64,000 nt of DNA from positions 52,219 to 116,218 of the forward strand of contig JAKCWW010000069.1 in NCBI GenBank assembly GCA_026260175.1, given 5' to 3'. A program made the position numbers and the translations under genes. Positions 1 through 11,238 of the stretch are shown here, piece by piece. Each line of letters begins with the position of its first letter. The stretch's first letter is position 1. Origin of the DNA: Reticulitermes lucifugus. Its lineage: Eukaryota > Arthropoda > Insecta > Blattodea > Rhinotermitidae. The notes beneath the pieces are model-generated. The model saw only the letters and a program-made list of their open reading frames with translations, did no database searches and had not been told where the DNA came from.

Positions 1-62
1 ACCCACAATCCCAGTAAGCGAGCGGCCGTAGACCCACGCCTTAGACCGCGTGGCCACTGGGA
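1..62 (-). mobile_element. SINE-A copy, truncated by the window edge
   Basis: Reading the minus strand gives the tRNA-like head of the SINE-A family (CAGTGGCC, then GTCTAAGGCG and CGGCCGCTCGCTT). The same head is seen at 7163, 11239 and 59700. The window begins just before the B-box, so only the first ~60 bases are present and the body lies off the left edge. Confidence 0.8.
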
Positions 63-830
63 TGTTAATAGACCTTTGGGTTCCATAAACTGCGGGGAAT
101 TTCTGAATTTTCTGCAGTACTATTAGATAAAGGACTCTGCTGCATGGTGTACTTAATTAAGAAGCCTATTTACAATTAATATAAGATCATTAATTAACCG
201 AAGATTATTTTTCTGGCGGACTAATCATATTGACAGCTGTTTAGTTATGTAATGCTTTTAATAGCAGGTAGGTGGCTGCAGTGCCAGCCTACAGTACAGT
301 TTCCATGTACTGGCATTAAAGTTGTCAAAACATAAATAACTGAATTGCGTGTTTTAAACAAAACCTGACCCTAAGGGGCTGTACTGTATGCAATAAAATA
401 TTAATGTGTTGGACCACCGTGAATTATCTGGCCACAAATTCTACAATTTGTGAATTGACAGGAGTATGCCAACGCGGTGAACTGTTGGGTTTATTCACTT
501 CAGCGTTTCCATGTGCGTGGATAGTTTTTGAACAAAAGAAGCATTCCACTGTATGCATGTGTTCTTATATCAGAGTTTACTGCACTGTTCAAGCTGTATA
601 TATTTAATTCTTTCTACAGTTCCACATCAATGTCAATTATTTCTTGTTGACAGTTCGCCTGTATGTTGTCTCAACTACAAGAGCTTTTTGATACTTTGTT
701 AAAACCGCATTACTTCTTCAAACAAGAGCTACTGTGAACACTAAATTAGAGTGTTATAAATTGTAGCTAGAAATTGTGTGAGGTTACGTATGGTGGCCGT
801 GCACCACACACCCACATAAATCTCTTAAGG
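63..830. other. Unassigned AT-rich sequence
   Basis: No repeat family shared with the rest of the window and no credible coding region. The open stretch at 404-607 is 67 codons of low-complexity composition and is expected by chance. Confidence 0.6.
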
Positions 831-915
831 TTATGGTATTCCGGTTTATCACACCTTGTAGTTCCGTATTAACATTACAGAAGAACCTGCTGTCTCCATC
901 TTCAGGGTAAAAGTG
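831..915 (-). repeat. Foldback-family fragment with hammerhead-like core
   Basis: On the minus strand the segment reads TTTTACC, then CUGAAGA, a spare U, GGAGA, a loop that includes GCAGG, and a decayed second half (UUCUUC). The same interior occurs at 13752-13835 and 19330-19466. The outer arms of the foldback are not recognisable here, so it is an old partial copy. Confidence 0.45.
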
Positions 916-1470
916 AAAAAGCTCTTTTCGTACATAAAGTAATAAGCTGGAAAGGCCACATAAATTTACGTGTTTTCGCGCGGAATATCTCTGTGGTGAT
1001 ATAATAGGCTCAGTAGTTAAGACAGAACAAGCAATATCTAGTTCCAGTAACTAATCTTACATTTTGATAGAATGGGAAGCTCGGCCACGAAATTCGCCTT
1101 CTAATGTTATTGCTTGGACCTAATCGATTTTAATTAACGCTTAATTTTAAAATAATCTGCAGTAACTTATATAGAAACCTATTTGTTTAAATCCTTGGCC
1201 TCATTAGCACTCATTATATTCAGTCCACACTTAAAAATTGTACAGTTTACAAGCAGAACTCTGGCCGATCACAATCTCACCCTGGAGATTGGCTGTTACT
1301 TTATTTCAGATTACTTTTCATTCTCCCTCTATACAAATATTTGGATAGGGTCTTGTCTGTTTTGGATTACATACTGTGATGTTACGTTTTACATAATTTG
1401 TACATCGAAATCAGGGTTCTTTCAGTCCTAATGCATCTTTATTTATGTACATATTAGAATATGCACTTAA

Positions 1471-1513
1471 GTTCGCTATATGTTTCGGCAAGTACTGCCG
1501 TCATCAGGCATAC
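1471..1513 (-). other. Hammerhead-ribozyme-like motif (H1)
   Basis: Minus-strand order: GUAUGC (1508-1513), CUGAUGA (1501-1507), spare C (1500), stem UGCC/GGCA closing a 5-base loop (1487-1499), GAAAC (1482-1486), AUAUA, then GCGAAC (1471-1476). GUAUGC and GCGAAC pair at five of six positions including one wobble and directly abut the core, as stem I of a type I hammerhead would. CUGANGA and GAAA are complete. Departures from the known fold: one unpaired base after CUGAUGA and a weak stem III (ACAUAU in place of a palindrome such as ACAUGU). Activity is not implied. It sits in otherwise unassigned sequence. Confidence 0.4.
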
Positions 1514-1684
1514 CATCCATAAACACCAGATTGCAATCATCTTCATTAATTCAACACCATTTCCCCACTTATCTCATTCAATTCTGCATTCATAATCGTT
1601 ACCATAACTCATCACACGTTTAATGACTGTAGTAGATGTTGCGCTTCTGTAAAATTGCTGAATAAATAACCAAATCTAATCACT

Positions 1685-1800
1685 TTCTGGAATATGATGC
1701 CTTGTAGTCAGAAGTGTGTCGACGTTTCGGAGGAACGATCCTCTGAAACGTCTGTAAATTTGTACCAGACTGCACGCCGTTACATCGCAGGATCTTGACA
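1685..1800. repeat. Foldback element with 13-bp central hairpin
   Basis: Two arms (about 1686-1718 and 1762-1800) are diverged inverted copies of each other. Between them 1721-1733 and 1740-1752 pair at 12 of 13 positions around a 6-base loop, and each half contains GAAACGUC or its complement. The arms match those of the foldback at 19330-19466 and, more loosely, those at 49586 and 53650. Non-coding. Confidence 0.6.
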
Positions 1801-2752
1801 TACTTATAGTCACGGCTGTGGTAACCCTAATGCCCACAAGATAAAGGAGGCGTTTGCTTATCGTGCCTCAGTCTCTTTCACTATTGGTACCTCCACACAT
1901 TATTATGTCCTGTTTTCGCTGCTTTCTCAATACCCTTTTGTTCGTGTACAGTTTTGCCTTCCATTGTTTCTACGTCTCTGTCTTGAAACTTGTGCTGTCC
2001 CTGTCTCTCCAGCTTACATCCCTTCCCCCTTCCACGCTTTGCCACTTGCAGCCCCCGGAAACAGCTCCCTCGCTCCGGGTGCCTAATTTGCCGGAATGCT
2101 TCTCTTCGCTTGGCCTGAGCTGAGTTATCCCCCGGAAAACTTGCAGCAGTAACATTGCAGCAGCGGAGATGGATGGGCAAAGAAAATACACACCGACACA
2201 CTGCCAACATTTCCTTTATTGCACAATCGATAAAAACATTGGGCCCTGTGTTCCTGATGAATAAGGATTCAAGAGTCATGCTCCTCAGTGTACGAATTCT
2301 TTGTACGAAACTTGCCTGCAGAACATTCTCGTTTTCCTCGCGTTTACTTATCTGTCACTGCGATATGGAATATGGATGCTTTCACCAGATGCAAATAAAA
2401 GGAGGGATACCGATAAAATCAGAGAGTCACTCACATAAATTTTCACTCCGAATCTACAAAATTGTCGGTCATATAAATAAATGTACATAAAATAAAATAT
2501 GTATTAAGTCCTGGAACTTTTCTGATTTTTTTGTCGAATTAGATACGTATGATGGTAAATTTACAGTATAGATGCTGAAATAATCCAAAACATCTGCATT
2601 TCTATCTCAATTTTCGAAAAATACAAGCGAAACCTTTGTTTATATTCTAACTGCAGTAAAAACGTATTTCCGAGGAACGCCACTGTTAATGTGTGACAGA
2701 AAAAGTAAAGGTCGGAGGATGCAACAGAATACCTGTAAGACGCGCATTATAA
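1801..2752. other. Unassigned sequence
   Basis: Open stretches of 132 codons (1881-2279, minus) and 111 codons (2155-2490, plus) overlap on opposite strands. Neither has a recognisable domain and neither is supported by splice-like structure. I see no repeat shared with the rest of the window. Confidence 0.5.
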
Positions 2753-3295
2753 ATCCTTGTTAGGCGCGTTTGCAAAATTGCGAAAAGCAAATATTATCTT
2801 CGTCTCTCTGTCTGCCTATCTCTCTGTCTGTCCGCATGGAACAACTCAGTTCCCACTGAACGGATTTTCATGAAATTTGATAATTAAGCACTTTTCGAAA
2901 ATCTGTCGAGAAAATTCAAGTTTCATTAAAATCTGACAAGAATAACGGGTACTTTACATGAAGACCTATGTACTTTTATGATAATATCTCGCTGAATTCT
3001 TATTAGGATGATAAATGTTCCAAACAAAAGTTGTAGAGAAAATCAAAACACAATTTTATGTTCAGTAACTTTTTTCCGAAAATCGCGCCGTTTATGAGAT
3101 AATGTGAAAAAATATGGTACAGCGAAACAGGCCACAGATGACAATATAATACGGCGCATGCGCTTTGCATGCTGGATAAATAAGGCTACAGACACACACT
3201 CAGAATATGTAATACTTATTGCTTTTCCACTGCAACAATGGTTGCGTGAACGTGTCTCATTATTACATCTACACGTACATTGACTGTCTTGTTGG
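2753..3295 (+). repeat. ~550-bp dispersed repeat, copy 1
   Basis: Colinear over its whole length with 17260-17832 in the same orientation. It begins near TTAGGCGCGTTTGC, runs through a CTGTCTGTC-rich stretch, ACGGATTTTCATGAAATTTG, CGAAAATCTGTCGAGAAA, AACGGGTACTTTACATGAA and GGCGCATGCGCTT, and ends after CCACTGCAACAATG. Part of the same family is at 46641-46840 on the minus strand. No terminal inverted repeats or target duplication are clear and no frame is open through it. It could be the non-coding end of a retroelement or a non-autonomous element; the class is not fixed. Confidence 0.8.
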
Positions 3296-5640
3296 ATTCG
3301 GGTGGGGGGTGTATTTGCAACAGTGCTTAGTACCTTAAGTGTAATCTGACATTTGTTTCTGCAAAGAATCAATGTTTTTGATAGTGACAAGTACATGTCT
3401 GTGACATGCGAGAAGCCTCGTATATCCTCAACAGTCAGAACCCCTCGTTCGCCTGATTGACAGAGGACGTGACCCACAGCGGATGTGACTTGTTTAACAG
3501 TACAAGCTGCTTCTGTAATTGCTGGACCAGCACGGGCTTAAAGGCACGTTAATTAGGTTTGGGCGCTCGACATGACTCTACCAGCCGAGTCAAAACTAGG
3601 ATTATCGTTACATGTAGGGGAGAATTATCAGGTCTGGGAAGGAGAGAATAGGGTGATCCTTGCGATATGATCGTGTCACATTATTGCAGTGAGGGCTGAT
3701 TAGGATTGGAATTTATTTTAAATTAATATCAAAATTTATAGAGCCAACTAAGACAGGTAAATGTTTATCATGGGGATTTTGCAGAATCTATTTCCAAGCA
3801 AAAAACCTAAGACATTTTTTGTAGCATATTAAATGGATTACGGACTGTTTTAAACAGTGTCATTAATTAGTTGAATTAACTGAACGTTCATATTTTATTT
3901 CGAACAGTTGTATAACATGATAAAATTTTAGAAATCAACTAATTTTGAATTTTCTGTACCTGCATGCTGAAAATGTTAGGTATGTTATCTTTCAACGTCA
4001 ACAAATTTAACAGGGGGTGACATACGAAATTTAAGAACAGCTAATAGCAGATAAGAGTGTGATGAGTAGATAGCGGTGTTCATAATGTGGGGTGAGGTGG
4101 ACAAAGAGACTATAAGAGGATTACAGCCTCTTACCGCGAGGTCGCAGCACAGACTTAATGCAGATAGCGGCCCAGCTTAGGGTAGTCCAAATTCAAGGAC
4201 ATGCTTCAGTTTAAGCTTTTATTTTTTTTTTCCTGTCTACACAGTTTTTCTTTCAAGTGGCCAAATTGCTACGGAAATATGCTAACTGATCTTCCGAACA
4301 ATGTACGTACTCTTATTTCCTTTACTGCGAGATATAAATTCGTCTTTGTTTAAATCCGCAAAAGATGTCACAAACCTTTGTCAGTAATTTGGGCTGTATG
4401 CTTTGTATTATGGGAATGGCTGAGTTTATTCTGCCTCACACGCCATAACGTGACACAGTCAAATTCTGTTATTATTTCTATAGCCAAGTGTTTAAAAAAA
4501 GCATTGTGCAGAGTTTTACAGAGAATGTAAGTTTAAGATGGGGAATAGCGGGCTAGTTAATCTGAATTAATTGCCCGTTATGCCCTTTTTGAAATCCAGC
4601 GTTATGTAAAATGTTTACATAAGGAATATCAAGGGACTCTACGTGCAGTGTATTTACGTCTTCCGTATAGATCTCAGAACAAACAGCGATTATTTTCCTT
4701 TAAGACATTACCTGAATGGTTTTTATAACCGAAACGGAGTGTGTTTACGGCACAGTGTGAGCTGAGTATAATACAGTCCGAATTTTGTTTTTAAAGGGTT
4801 GACGAAAGAAAATGCAACAAATATTCACAGATACGTGTTCCTGAATCTGGTTGGGATTCGAAAATGCCAATAACGTATTCCTGGCAACGTCAATAGCAAA
4901 TTTATTCTTTCATTTCTAGGTTTAGGCATACTTTTTAATACCAATGACAAAAACCTGTATTCAGGTATATAAAATTATAATTGAATTGCCGTGTTTGTAC
5001 AAGTATTGGCTTTTCATCAATAAATAATGCGATTATATATATTCTTGTGAGAATGATAATGCAGTATGAGCTGTAACCTATAAATTCTTTCCCTAAATAT
5101 CCACCAAACTTTAATAACGATATTTTAACTTCCGGAATAAAGCTGTTGAGACTTCTTGTGCAACTGAAGTATATTTCATATTTACATGACAGCCTTTCTC
5201 ATCAAACATTCAATCTTTTCAGCAGCACTGGGAGTACGAGTATATCCGCACGACAGATGCAACAGAGAACAAATTAAATACATCGACCGCTTTGCTAAAT
5301 TCATTGTCTGTAGACATGACTGATTGCTGATCTGCTACAGTATATCACCACCGGAATACAAAAAGTACATGCATTAAACCTTAAACTTTCATGAAGGGAA
5401 TGATGTCAAAGAGCCATCCAATCAATAAGCCTCGATCTAATTGGTTCGCATTCCTATTCGAAGCGCGCCTAATGGACCAGGATCATGCGAGGAGCAGAGG
5501 GAATGGAAACGAGACAGGCATCGGCCTACTTGCTGGAAACGCAAAGTAATAAGAAAGACTCAGACGGAAGGGGGTAGGGGGCTTAAGGTTATGCCATTAT
5601 AATAAGCCTCTTTAATGCTTCCTTCACTTTATTTTAAATG
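3296..5640. other. Unassigned AT-rich sequence
   Basis: No recognisable element or coding frame. The 144-codon minus-strand open stretch at 3043-3477 begins inside the dispersed repeat and continues out of it, which argues against a real gene. Confidence 0.5.
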
Positions 5641-5760
5641 AGTTTTTTCGTTCTATTCTTGGAGGGAGGAAAAGGAAAGAGAAGGGTGGTGTGGGGGGGG
5701 GGGTTTGGTCGACGCCGAGGGAGGAAGAAGCTAAGTTTATGAAGATGGGGTCTGAACTTT
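5641..5760 (+). repeat. Purine-rich stretch with an 11-base G run
   Basis: The + strand is almost all A and G from about 5660 to 5745, apart from a few T and C bases, and contains G11 at 5693-5703. Homopurine tracts of this kind are simple-sequence drift in most animal genomes. They can form triplex or quadruplex structures, but nothing here shows a role. Confidence 0.6.
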
Positions 5761-6006
5761 AGAAGGAAGACTGAGTCCACTATGGGCTGTATGACTTGAA
5801 AAAAAGAAACTCCTTTTTTGTTTATCTGTTTTGATATTCTCTGTACGTCTATCTGTTTTCTGTTTTAATATAAGGGAAGGCATAAGGGAATGAAGAGAGG
5901 GAGATGGACGAAATAAGTTAGCTAGACCTTCGTGGCTTTGAGTCGTATCGTATCAGCTTTGTCCATCCCAAGAGAGAGTAAATAGAAGAAAACCAAATAC
6001 CAACAT

Positions 6007-6042
6007 GTGTGTCTATGTATGTGTGTGTGTGTGTGTGTGTGT
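6007..6042 (+). repeat. (GT)n microsatellite
   Basis: An uninterrupted GT run at about 6019-6041 preceded by imperfect GTCTATGTAT units. A GA/GG-rich minisatellite-like stretch (GGTGGAGGA repeated) follows at 6061-6081. Confidence 0.9.
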
Positions 6043-6715
6043 GCTGAGGGGTTGCGGGGAGGTGGAGGAGGTGGAGGAGGGAGGTCAGATCACGCAGAAT
6101 GGTAATCACAAAATAAATTTTCTACTTGCATTCCCAATGATTTCCTCGGAGACCTGAATAGAAATTGTTGCCAAGAGTGTAAGGCGTAGCTGGTATCAGG
6201 CCTGTATGGAGTTTAAGCCACGAGATGGAGTTGGTGGTGGCGATGTTGAGGGAGTCGGTGGTTGCAGCGAGGTAAGGGTAGAAAATGTTTTATTTCAATT
6301 CGCTCCCTACATATACCCTACCCACGTAGCACGGGTGAGACTATACTATATTCCCTTAAGATTCCACTTTGCAGAAAAAAAAAGAATAAATAAGCGACCG
6401 ATTCCAAACACTGGTGTTCGTGTTGCTATTATGACCCATTTACAAATAACGGTCTGAAAAATGGGCTACCAAACTTCCATTTCTAAATATTTTGGAGATG
6501 TTATTAAGTATTGGTAGTCTTATACATGACGTAGAGCTTCCACTAAGCCATATGGCAGTGTTAGGTAGTGTGCAGCATGTTGACACACACATGTAGAATT
6601 AAATAATGAGACATATTTTCATAAATGTGCTTATACTGTGCAAGTTGTCTGTGATGCGCTCTGTACATTTTAGCCCCCTTGGTTTTGTTGATGCTGCAGC
6701 TACTACTGTTACCAA

Positions 6716-6750
<35 letters not shown>

Positions 6751-6751
6751 A
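6716..6751 (+). repeat. (ACT)n microsatellite
   Basis: About eleven ACT/CTA units followed by decayed ATT-type units. It produces a poly-Thr open stretch on one strand and a poly-Ser stretch on the other; both are artefacts of the repeat. Confidence 0.9.
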
Positions 6752-7162
6752 TATTAATACTAATACGTGTATTGCTGCATTTATAATTAATGTTATTGTG
6801 GAAGTACAGAGTGTGGCAAAAGATGCTGACGCATTTACAATGTCGCAATATTTACGGGTTATAATTTTAGCGCGCCCGCCAGTCCCCTAGCTCCAGAAGG
6901 GTTTCCGAGTTCTGTTTGCGGTTGACACGCCAGTCCTAGATGGAACGGTGCTCAGCACAACTTTAATTGTTACCTAATTATAAAACTTGGCAGTAGTATC
7001 TGCCGCCCCGTCCCCCGTACTGAGTCTTCGTGTTTTCTTCATTTCTAAGCCCTTCCCAATTATGTTCTTACAGCTGAACGGAACAATGACTCATGATAAC
7101 GTTAATTAGGCCTACAGTGTATTGCGGAAGTGACGTATTTATTTCATGCAGTGAAGAGACTT

Positions 7163-7365
7163 TGGTGGCCGCGCGGTCTAAGGCGTGGGACTGCGGCCGC
7201 TCGCTTGCTGGGATTGCGGGTTTGAATCCCGCCGGAGACATGGATATCTGTCTGTTGTGAATGTTGTGTGTTGTCAGGTAAGGGTCTCTGCGACGTGCCG
7301 ATCCCTCGTCCAGAGAAGTCCTACCGAGTGTGTGCGTGTGTGTTACTAAGTGTGATCAAATGCAA
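7163..7365 (+). mobile_element. SINE-A copy
   Basis: tRNA-derived head (TGGTGGCCGCGCGGTCTAAG), B-box GGGTTTGAATCCC near 7217-7230, then the family body (GACATGGATATCTGTC, TTGTGTGTTGTCAGGTA, CTCTGCGACG, CCGTCCAGAG-like, GTCCTACCGAGTGTG). It is colinear with 11239-11500 and 59700-59960 but loses similarity after GTGTGATC, and I find no clear target duplication, so it is probably 3'-truncated or decayed. Members of this class are transcribed by RNA polymerase III and moved by a partner LINE. Confidence 0.85.
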
Positions 7366-7424
7366 CAATAACTTTCTACACCTACAATGAGTAGGTAGAA
7401 AGAAATGAAGACTAAGAAATATAG

Positions 7425-7452
7425 AAATGAAGAAAGAAAGAAAGAAAGAAGA
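7425..7452 (+). repeat. (GAAA)n microsatellite
   Basis: AGAAAGAAATGAAG followed by five or six GAAA units. It lies about 65 bases after the SINE-A similarity ends and may be its expanded A-rich tail. Confidence 0.8.
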
Positions 7453-8718
7453 CAGTTTGTACCTGGCGCATAAAGAAATTAACAGTGTATTTAGTAATGG
7501 AATTCTCGCGTACTGTGAGTACCAGCTGAAGTGTTGTGAAATGAAACACAAGGTTGTATTGCATTAATTATAATAGCAGGCATGGAACTTTTGGAAGCAT
7601 GCCTAATGTTAAAGACTGGATCATCTCCTATACTCTTTGGTAAGAATAATTAATCCATTTCTGTGGGTTCTAGCATAAACTGCGGTATGAGGTAAGGATT
7701 GTTACTTTATCCTGTAACCCTTTATACGTCTCCTTCCCCCATCCTTCCCTGAAGCAACTACCAGAGCAGTTACTGCGTCTTGAGAGAGCCAATTAACCAT
7801 TAAGTATTACTATCTTAACTTGCCATTTCACTAATTGCAATGTCAGAGCCGGTACCTTAGAGGGAGGGGTCTGGGGGGCGGGGGGCGGTTTGCCTCCAGC
7901 TTCATTCATGAAAAGGCTCAAGGAGCAGGAGTAACCGTATCTATATTATCTTGCTTCTGCTTCGTATTACAGTATTGTAAGTTTCACCAGTCAGTCCCTC
8001 TTAAGAGAGAACGGCCTGTAATTACCGTCCATTTACGGACACCTCTGAGTTGCCTCTGTGCAGCTGCATTATAATCATCGGCATGAATGACGTGGTAGAA
8101 GTTGTACTAACCTGTTGGAATACGTAAGTAGATCCACCCGATACGTTCAGCTGATTCATATAAATTGACAGCAATCTACGTTATGTATTTTCATTATGCG
8201 GCAGAGATACAATAACTTACAAAGAATGGGTGTAGTGAAATTCTGTTCACCTTTACACCGGCTTCGTTATTTCAGTCCTGCAGGTTTATTGCAACTGCGT
8301 TTTGTATTTGAAGAGGCCGCTCTTGCCGTTGGAGTCTAATGATTACGTTTTCTAAAGGGGCTTCTATAGGGATTCAGTTGCCACTTTTCTGTGACTGCTT
8401 TGTGCACTTCTGTCAGCAATCTTAAGTTTTGTTATGCAAGTCAGATGCTCTTAATGTTTAACCACCGATCTTTTTAAGCTGACGACATCTAACTGTGCAT
8501 CCAGCTGCTCACCGGGAAGAAGGGCGTATCTACTCTCTGCATTATTGTTTCATGGTTTATGTTATACTTATACATAGCTAAAGGGACACTCATGGAAATT
8601 CGGATTAAAATGTACATGTGCCATAAATTGTAACTACAAAATAGCTGCAACATTATATACACTACAAACATGGTTTGTTCAGGTATGTAATTGTAAATAC
8701 CATGTATAAAAGTGATAA
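7453..8718. other. Unassigned sequence with a G-rich patch
   Basis: Only simple features are visible: a G-rich patch at 7860-7890 (runs of four to six G) that could form a quadruplex on the + strand. The open stretches here are under 80 codons and unrecognised. Confidence 0.5.
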
Positions 8719-8750
8719 CAAATAATAATAATAATAATAATAATAATAAC
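8719..8750 (+). repeat. (AAT)n microsatellite
   Basis: About ten AAT units directly before the left end of the hAT-like element at 8757. Confidence 0.9.
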
Positions 8751-8756
8751 CTAGCG

Positions 8757-8939
8757 TAGTGGGTTTCAAACTTCGCTGAAATTTGAACCCCTTTTTTTAC
8801 AAAATCTTCTTGAATCCATACGAAAAATAGTTGTACGTCAGTTATTTTTTACAGTAAAATGAAGAAACTTTTGGCACGTCTGGCGCCCCTATTCGCACCC
8901 CCAGGAAGGATGTCTCCCGCCCCAAGTTAAGAGCCACTG
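8757..8939. mobile_element. hAT-like miniature element (MITE), degraded
   Basis: The left end reads TAGTGGGTTTCAAACT (8757-8772) and the right end, read inward on the minus strand, CAGTGGCTCTTAACTT (8924-8939). Both resemble the CAGTGGTTCTCAAACT-type ends of hAT transposons. The body near the right end (GGCGCCCCTATTCGCACCCCC) is also typical. The flanking 8-mers, 8749-8756 and 8940-8947, agree at four of eight positions, consistent with a decayed 8-bp target duplication. There is no coding capacity. Confidence 0.5.
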
Positions 8940-8947
8940 GTCTCTCG

Positions 8948-9449
8948 GCAGATACTGTGTTCCGTCCAGTAATATTTGATCTGCTTTTGTTTTCATATTT
9001 TGCTCTAGATGAAAGAAAGTTTAAGACAATGAAACCGTCTGCTTTGAAGAGTGTAAAGGAAGCTTCATAGCATAACAGTGTTGGTATATCATCCACAGGT
9101 TAATTGTTTACTGCAACCTAAATATGCCTCTCAAGGCAGTCTATTTCTGCCATTTAGTTGTCCCGTCATTAGCAAATCAGGTTTTCCGTTTGATTCCCAT
9201 GGAAACTAAAGGCAATCCGACTGACAGATATCCCGACAAATGGACAGTACCCTGCTTAAACTACTCGTTATCATATAATGATTATTACACTACTGCTAGA
9301 AAATGTTTTGAGACCTCATTTTGATTGTCAGCAAACTAATGACCAGAAGAGTGCCTTTGTTTATAAATGAGAAATAAAATTTAACTGGGCTAAGTTTTAT
9401 TATAATCTAGATATTTCTGCCTCATGTTGTACTTTCAGTCAATATTATA
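8948..9449. other. Unassigned sequence
   Basis: Two short open stretches (8842-9096 minus, 9124-9324 plus), neither recognisable; the first overlaps the hAT-like element. No shared repeat seen. Confidence 0.5.
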
Positions 9450-9545
9450 TGTTTGTCTAAGATACAACTTTATTGATATTACAAACGTACCACATACACG
9501 CAACGCGTTTCAACATGCTCGTGTCATTCTCAGGCCTATTAGCAA
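9450..9545 (-). repeat. Ribozyme-like dispersed repeat, copy 1 (H2)
   Basis: The minus strand matches 10265-10365 on the plus strand: the core, then CGTTGC, then AATATCAATAAAGTTGTATC, ending TTAGA. The hammerhead-like core at 9494-9536 reads CUGAGAA (one change from CUGANGA), spare U, GACA...UGUU hairpin, GAAAC, GCGUU, then GCGUGU. With copy 2 it forms an inverted pair about 730 bp apart. The ATAAAGTTGTATCTT segment looks like the transcribed end of a retroelement. Confidence 0.6.
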
Positions 9546-10264
9546 GTTTGTCCTCAACACGGTGCGCTACTCTTGTTCATGAAGAGAACAGTATTGAAGG
9601 TTAAACGCTAAAATTGGTTATTACGTACACCTATACTTAACATTTTTAAGTTTTCGAAAAATTTGCATGAAGGATGCGTATGAAAACGATTTTCTGTTAA
9701 AACCCAAAACTGATTTTGTAACTCCCTTTAGGAGTTTATGTGCAGCATGAGGTAAGTGCAGACTCACAGCAATACTGTACTTACGTACCACCACGCTTCC
9801 ACAAAAGAACACACGATGAATAAATAAGTAAATAAGTATATGTAAATATAAATTACAGACATTAATGTCACTTAAGAAGAAGATAATAATACGACTGTAC
9901 TGGAGAAAGCTGCAAGGGTAAATACGTTATAAGCAGAGACCTTGAAAGTGATCTAGACTTTTCTGCATGTTGTTTCCATCTGATAGACAATACCACATAC
10001 TGTGTATACCGTGTATATAGACATATAAAAGTGCTGTCAAGATTGTGTAGCAGTTAACCTATTGCTTCACATTAACTCCTAGAGAGGGTTGCAAAATATT
10101 TGTTGAATTTAATGTAAAATATTTCTTCATACGCTTCTTTTATATAAATTTTGGGGAAAATATTAAATTATTAATAATAGGTCTACATAAAAACCAATTT
10201 TAGCCTGTAACCTTTAAGACACTTCTCGTTGTAAAAAAAATAGAATGCAGTCGTTTTCTGATAA
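9546..10264. other. Spacer between inverted ribozyme-like repeats
   Basis: AT-rich, no recognisable frame. It is bounded by the inverted copies at 9450-9545 and 10265-10365, so transcription through the whole interval could form a long hairpin. Confidence 0.5.
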
Positions 10265-10365
10265 CTTTCCTCACACGCCCGATGATAACATGATATTGTC
10301 GAAATGCGTTGCTTTTGATTGGATGACTAATATTAATATAGCTGTATCTTAGACCGAAATATCTA
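10265..10365 (+). repeat. Ribozyme-like dispersed repeat, copy 2 (H3)
   Basis: Core at 10273-10316: ACACGC (10273-10278), CCGAUGA (one change from CUGAUGA), spare U, a decayed ACA...UGU hairpin, GAAA (10301-10304), UGCGUU, then GCUUUU. It continues with ATTAATATAGCTGTATCTTAG, matching the tail of copy 1. ACACGC directly before the core is the exact complement of GCGUGU directly after the core of copy 1, so the two copies together preserve both sides of a 6-bp stem I. Confidence 0.6.
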
Positions 10366-10920
10366 CCAGTTATTACATTAGGTTTTTAAGTAGGGTTTCT
10401 AACAAAAGGGTACGGAATCTTCATCTTTGTTTTAACAACTGAGGTGTAATGATGGGTGTTGTCGAATGCCAGATTTTGTCAGCAAGTTTGAGTGTCGACG
10501 TGTGACGTAGCAACACTTTGCTGGAATGTCCAGTAGAATCCTAGTTGTTCCAAGAGACATGCTTATGAACGGGCATGCCGTTTGTTCGGTGTTGCGTAAC
10601 GTTGTGCCAATAATTATTTTTATTTCCTCTTTTTACCAAACTTTGTCATAATTCTTTCAGTAACAACTTAATATTTCTAATATGTCTTTTTAAAGTTGAA
10701 TCGTGGGAGTGTAAGAGAAACCAGTACTATATCGGAATTAAGTTCACTGATTACATTGTTGATTCTTCACTTATGGATAGCTCAGTGATGCGGATGAAAA
10801 ACCAGGCTTCTCCACTGTGTGCAGACTGTTCTATGGCCCGTCCTGTATTGGTACAGTTGGTACCATGCGTAAAAGAGGCCGTGACCTGAAGCTCATGGCT
10901 GTCACTCCATGGAGCTGCCC
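10366..10920. other. Unassigned sequence
   Basis: No element recognised until the retrotransposon tail at 10921. The plus-strand open stretch at 10817-11029 runs antisense into that tail and is not a gene. Confidence 0.5.
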
Positions 10921-11222
10921 TACTAGAGAGGCTACTAAGTCCTCAGATAATCAGAAATTTCCGGAATTTTATGGAACTCGAAAGTTTATTATCGTGTTCG
11001 TAAGAGACCACCACTCGTCCTTATCCTGAGCCAGATGAATCCAGTCCACACTCTCCCAACCTATTTCTTTAAGATCCATTTAATGTTCTCCACCCAGCTA
11101 ATGGTAGATCTAACAAATGGTCTCTTTTCTTCTTGTTTCTCCACGAAAATATTCTATGCATTTCTATTCTTTCCCATACGTGCTACATATCCCGCCCACC
11201 TTATCTTCCTTGACTTTATCAC
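10921..11222 (-). pseudogene. Non-LTR retrotransposon tail: reverse transcriptase C-terminus and 3' non-coding end
   Basis: The minus strand encodes, in broken frames, the C-terminal tail typical of insect non-LTR retrotransposon ORF2 proteins. First comes a C-S-T-Y-G-K-E stretch, then V-E-N-I-K, a one-base deletion, [22 protein letters not shown], and NTIINFRVP, followed by a stop. The same tail recurs at 28060-28165, 30118-30402 and 42790-42975. Frameshifts and a stop make it a dead fragment. It lacks the endonuclease and polymerase domains, which would lie upstream (higher coordinates), where a SINE-A now starts at 11239. Confidence 0.75.
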
Positions 11223-11238
11223 CTAAGAATATTTAGTG

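Noticed and set aside
6561-6890. Poly-Ser and poly-Thr open stretches
   Set aside because: Produced by the (ACT)n microsatellite.
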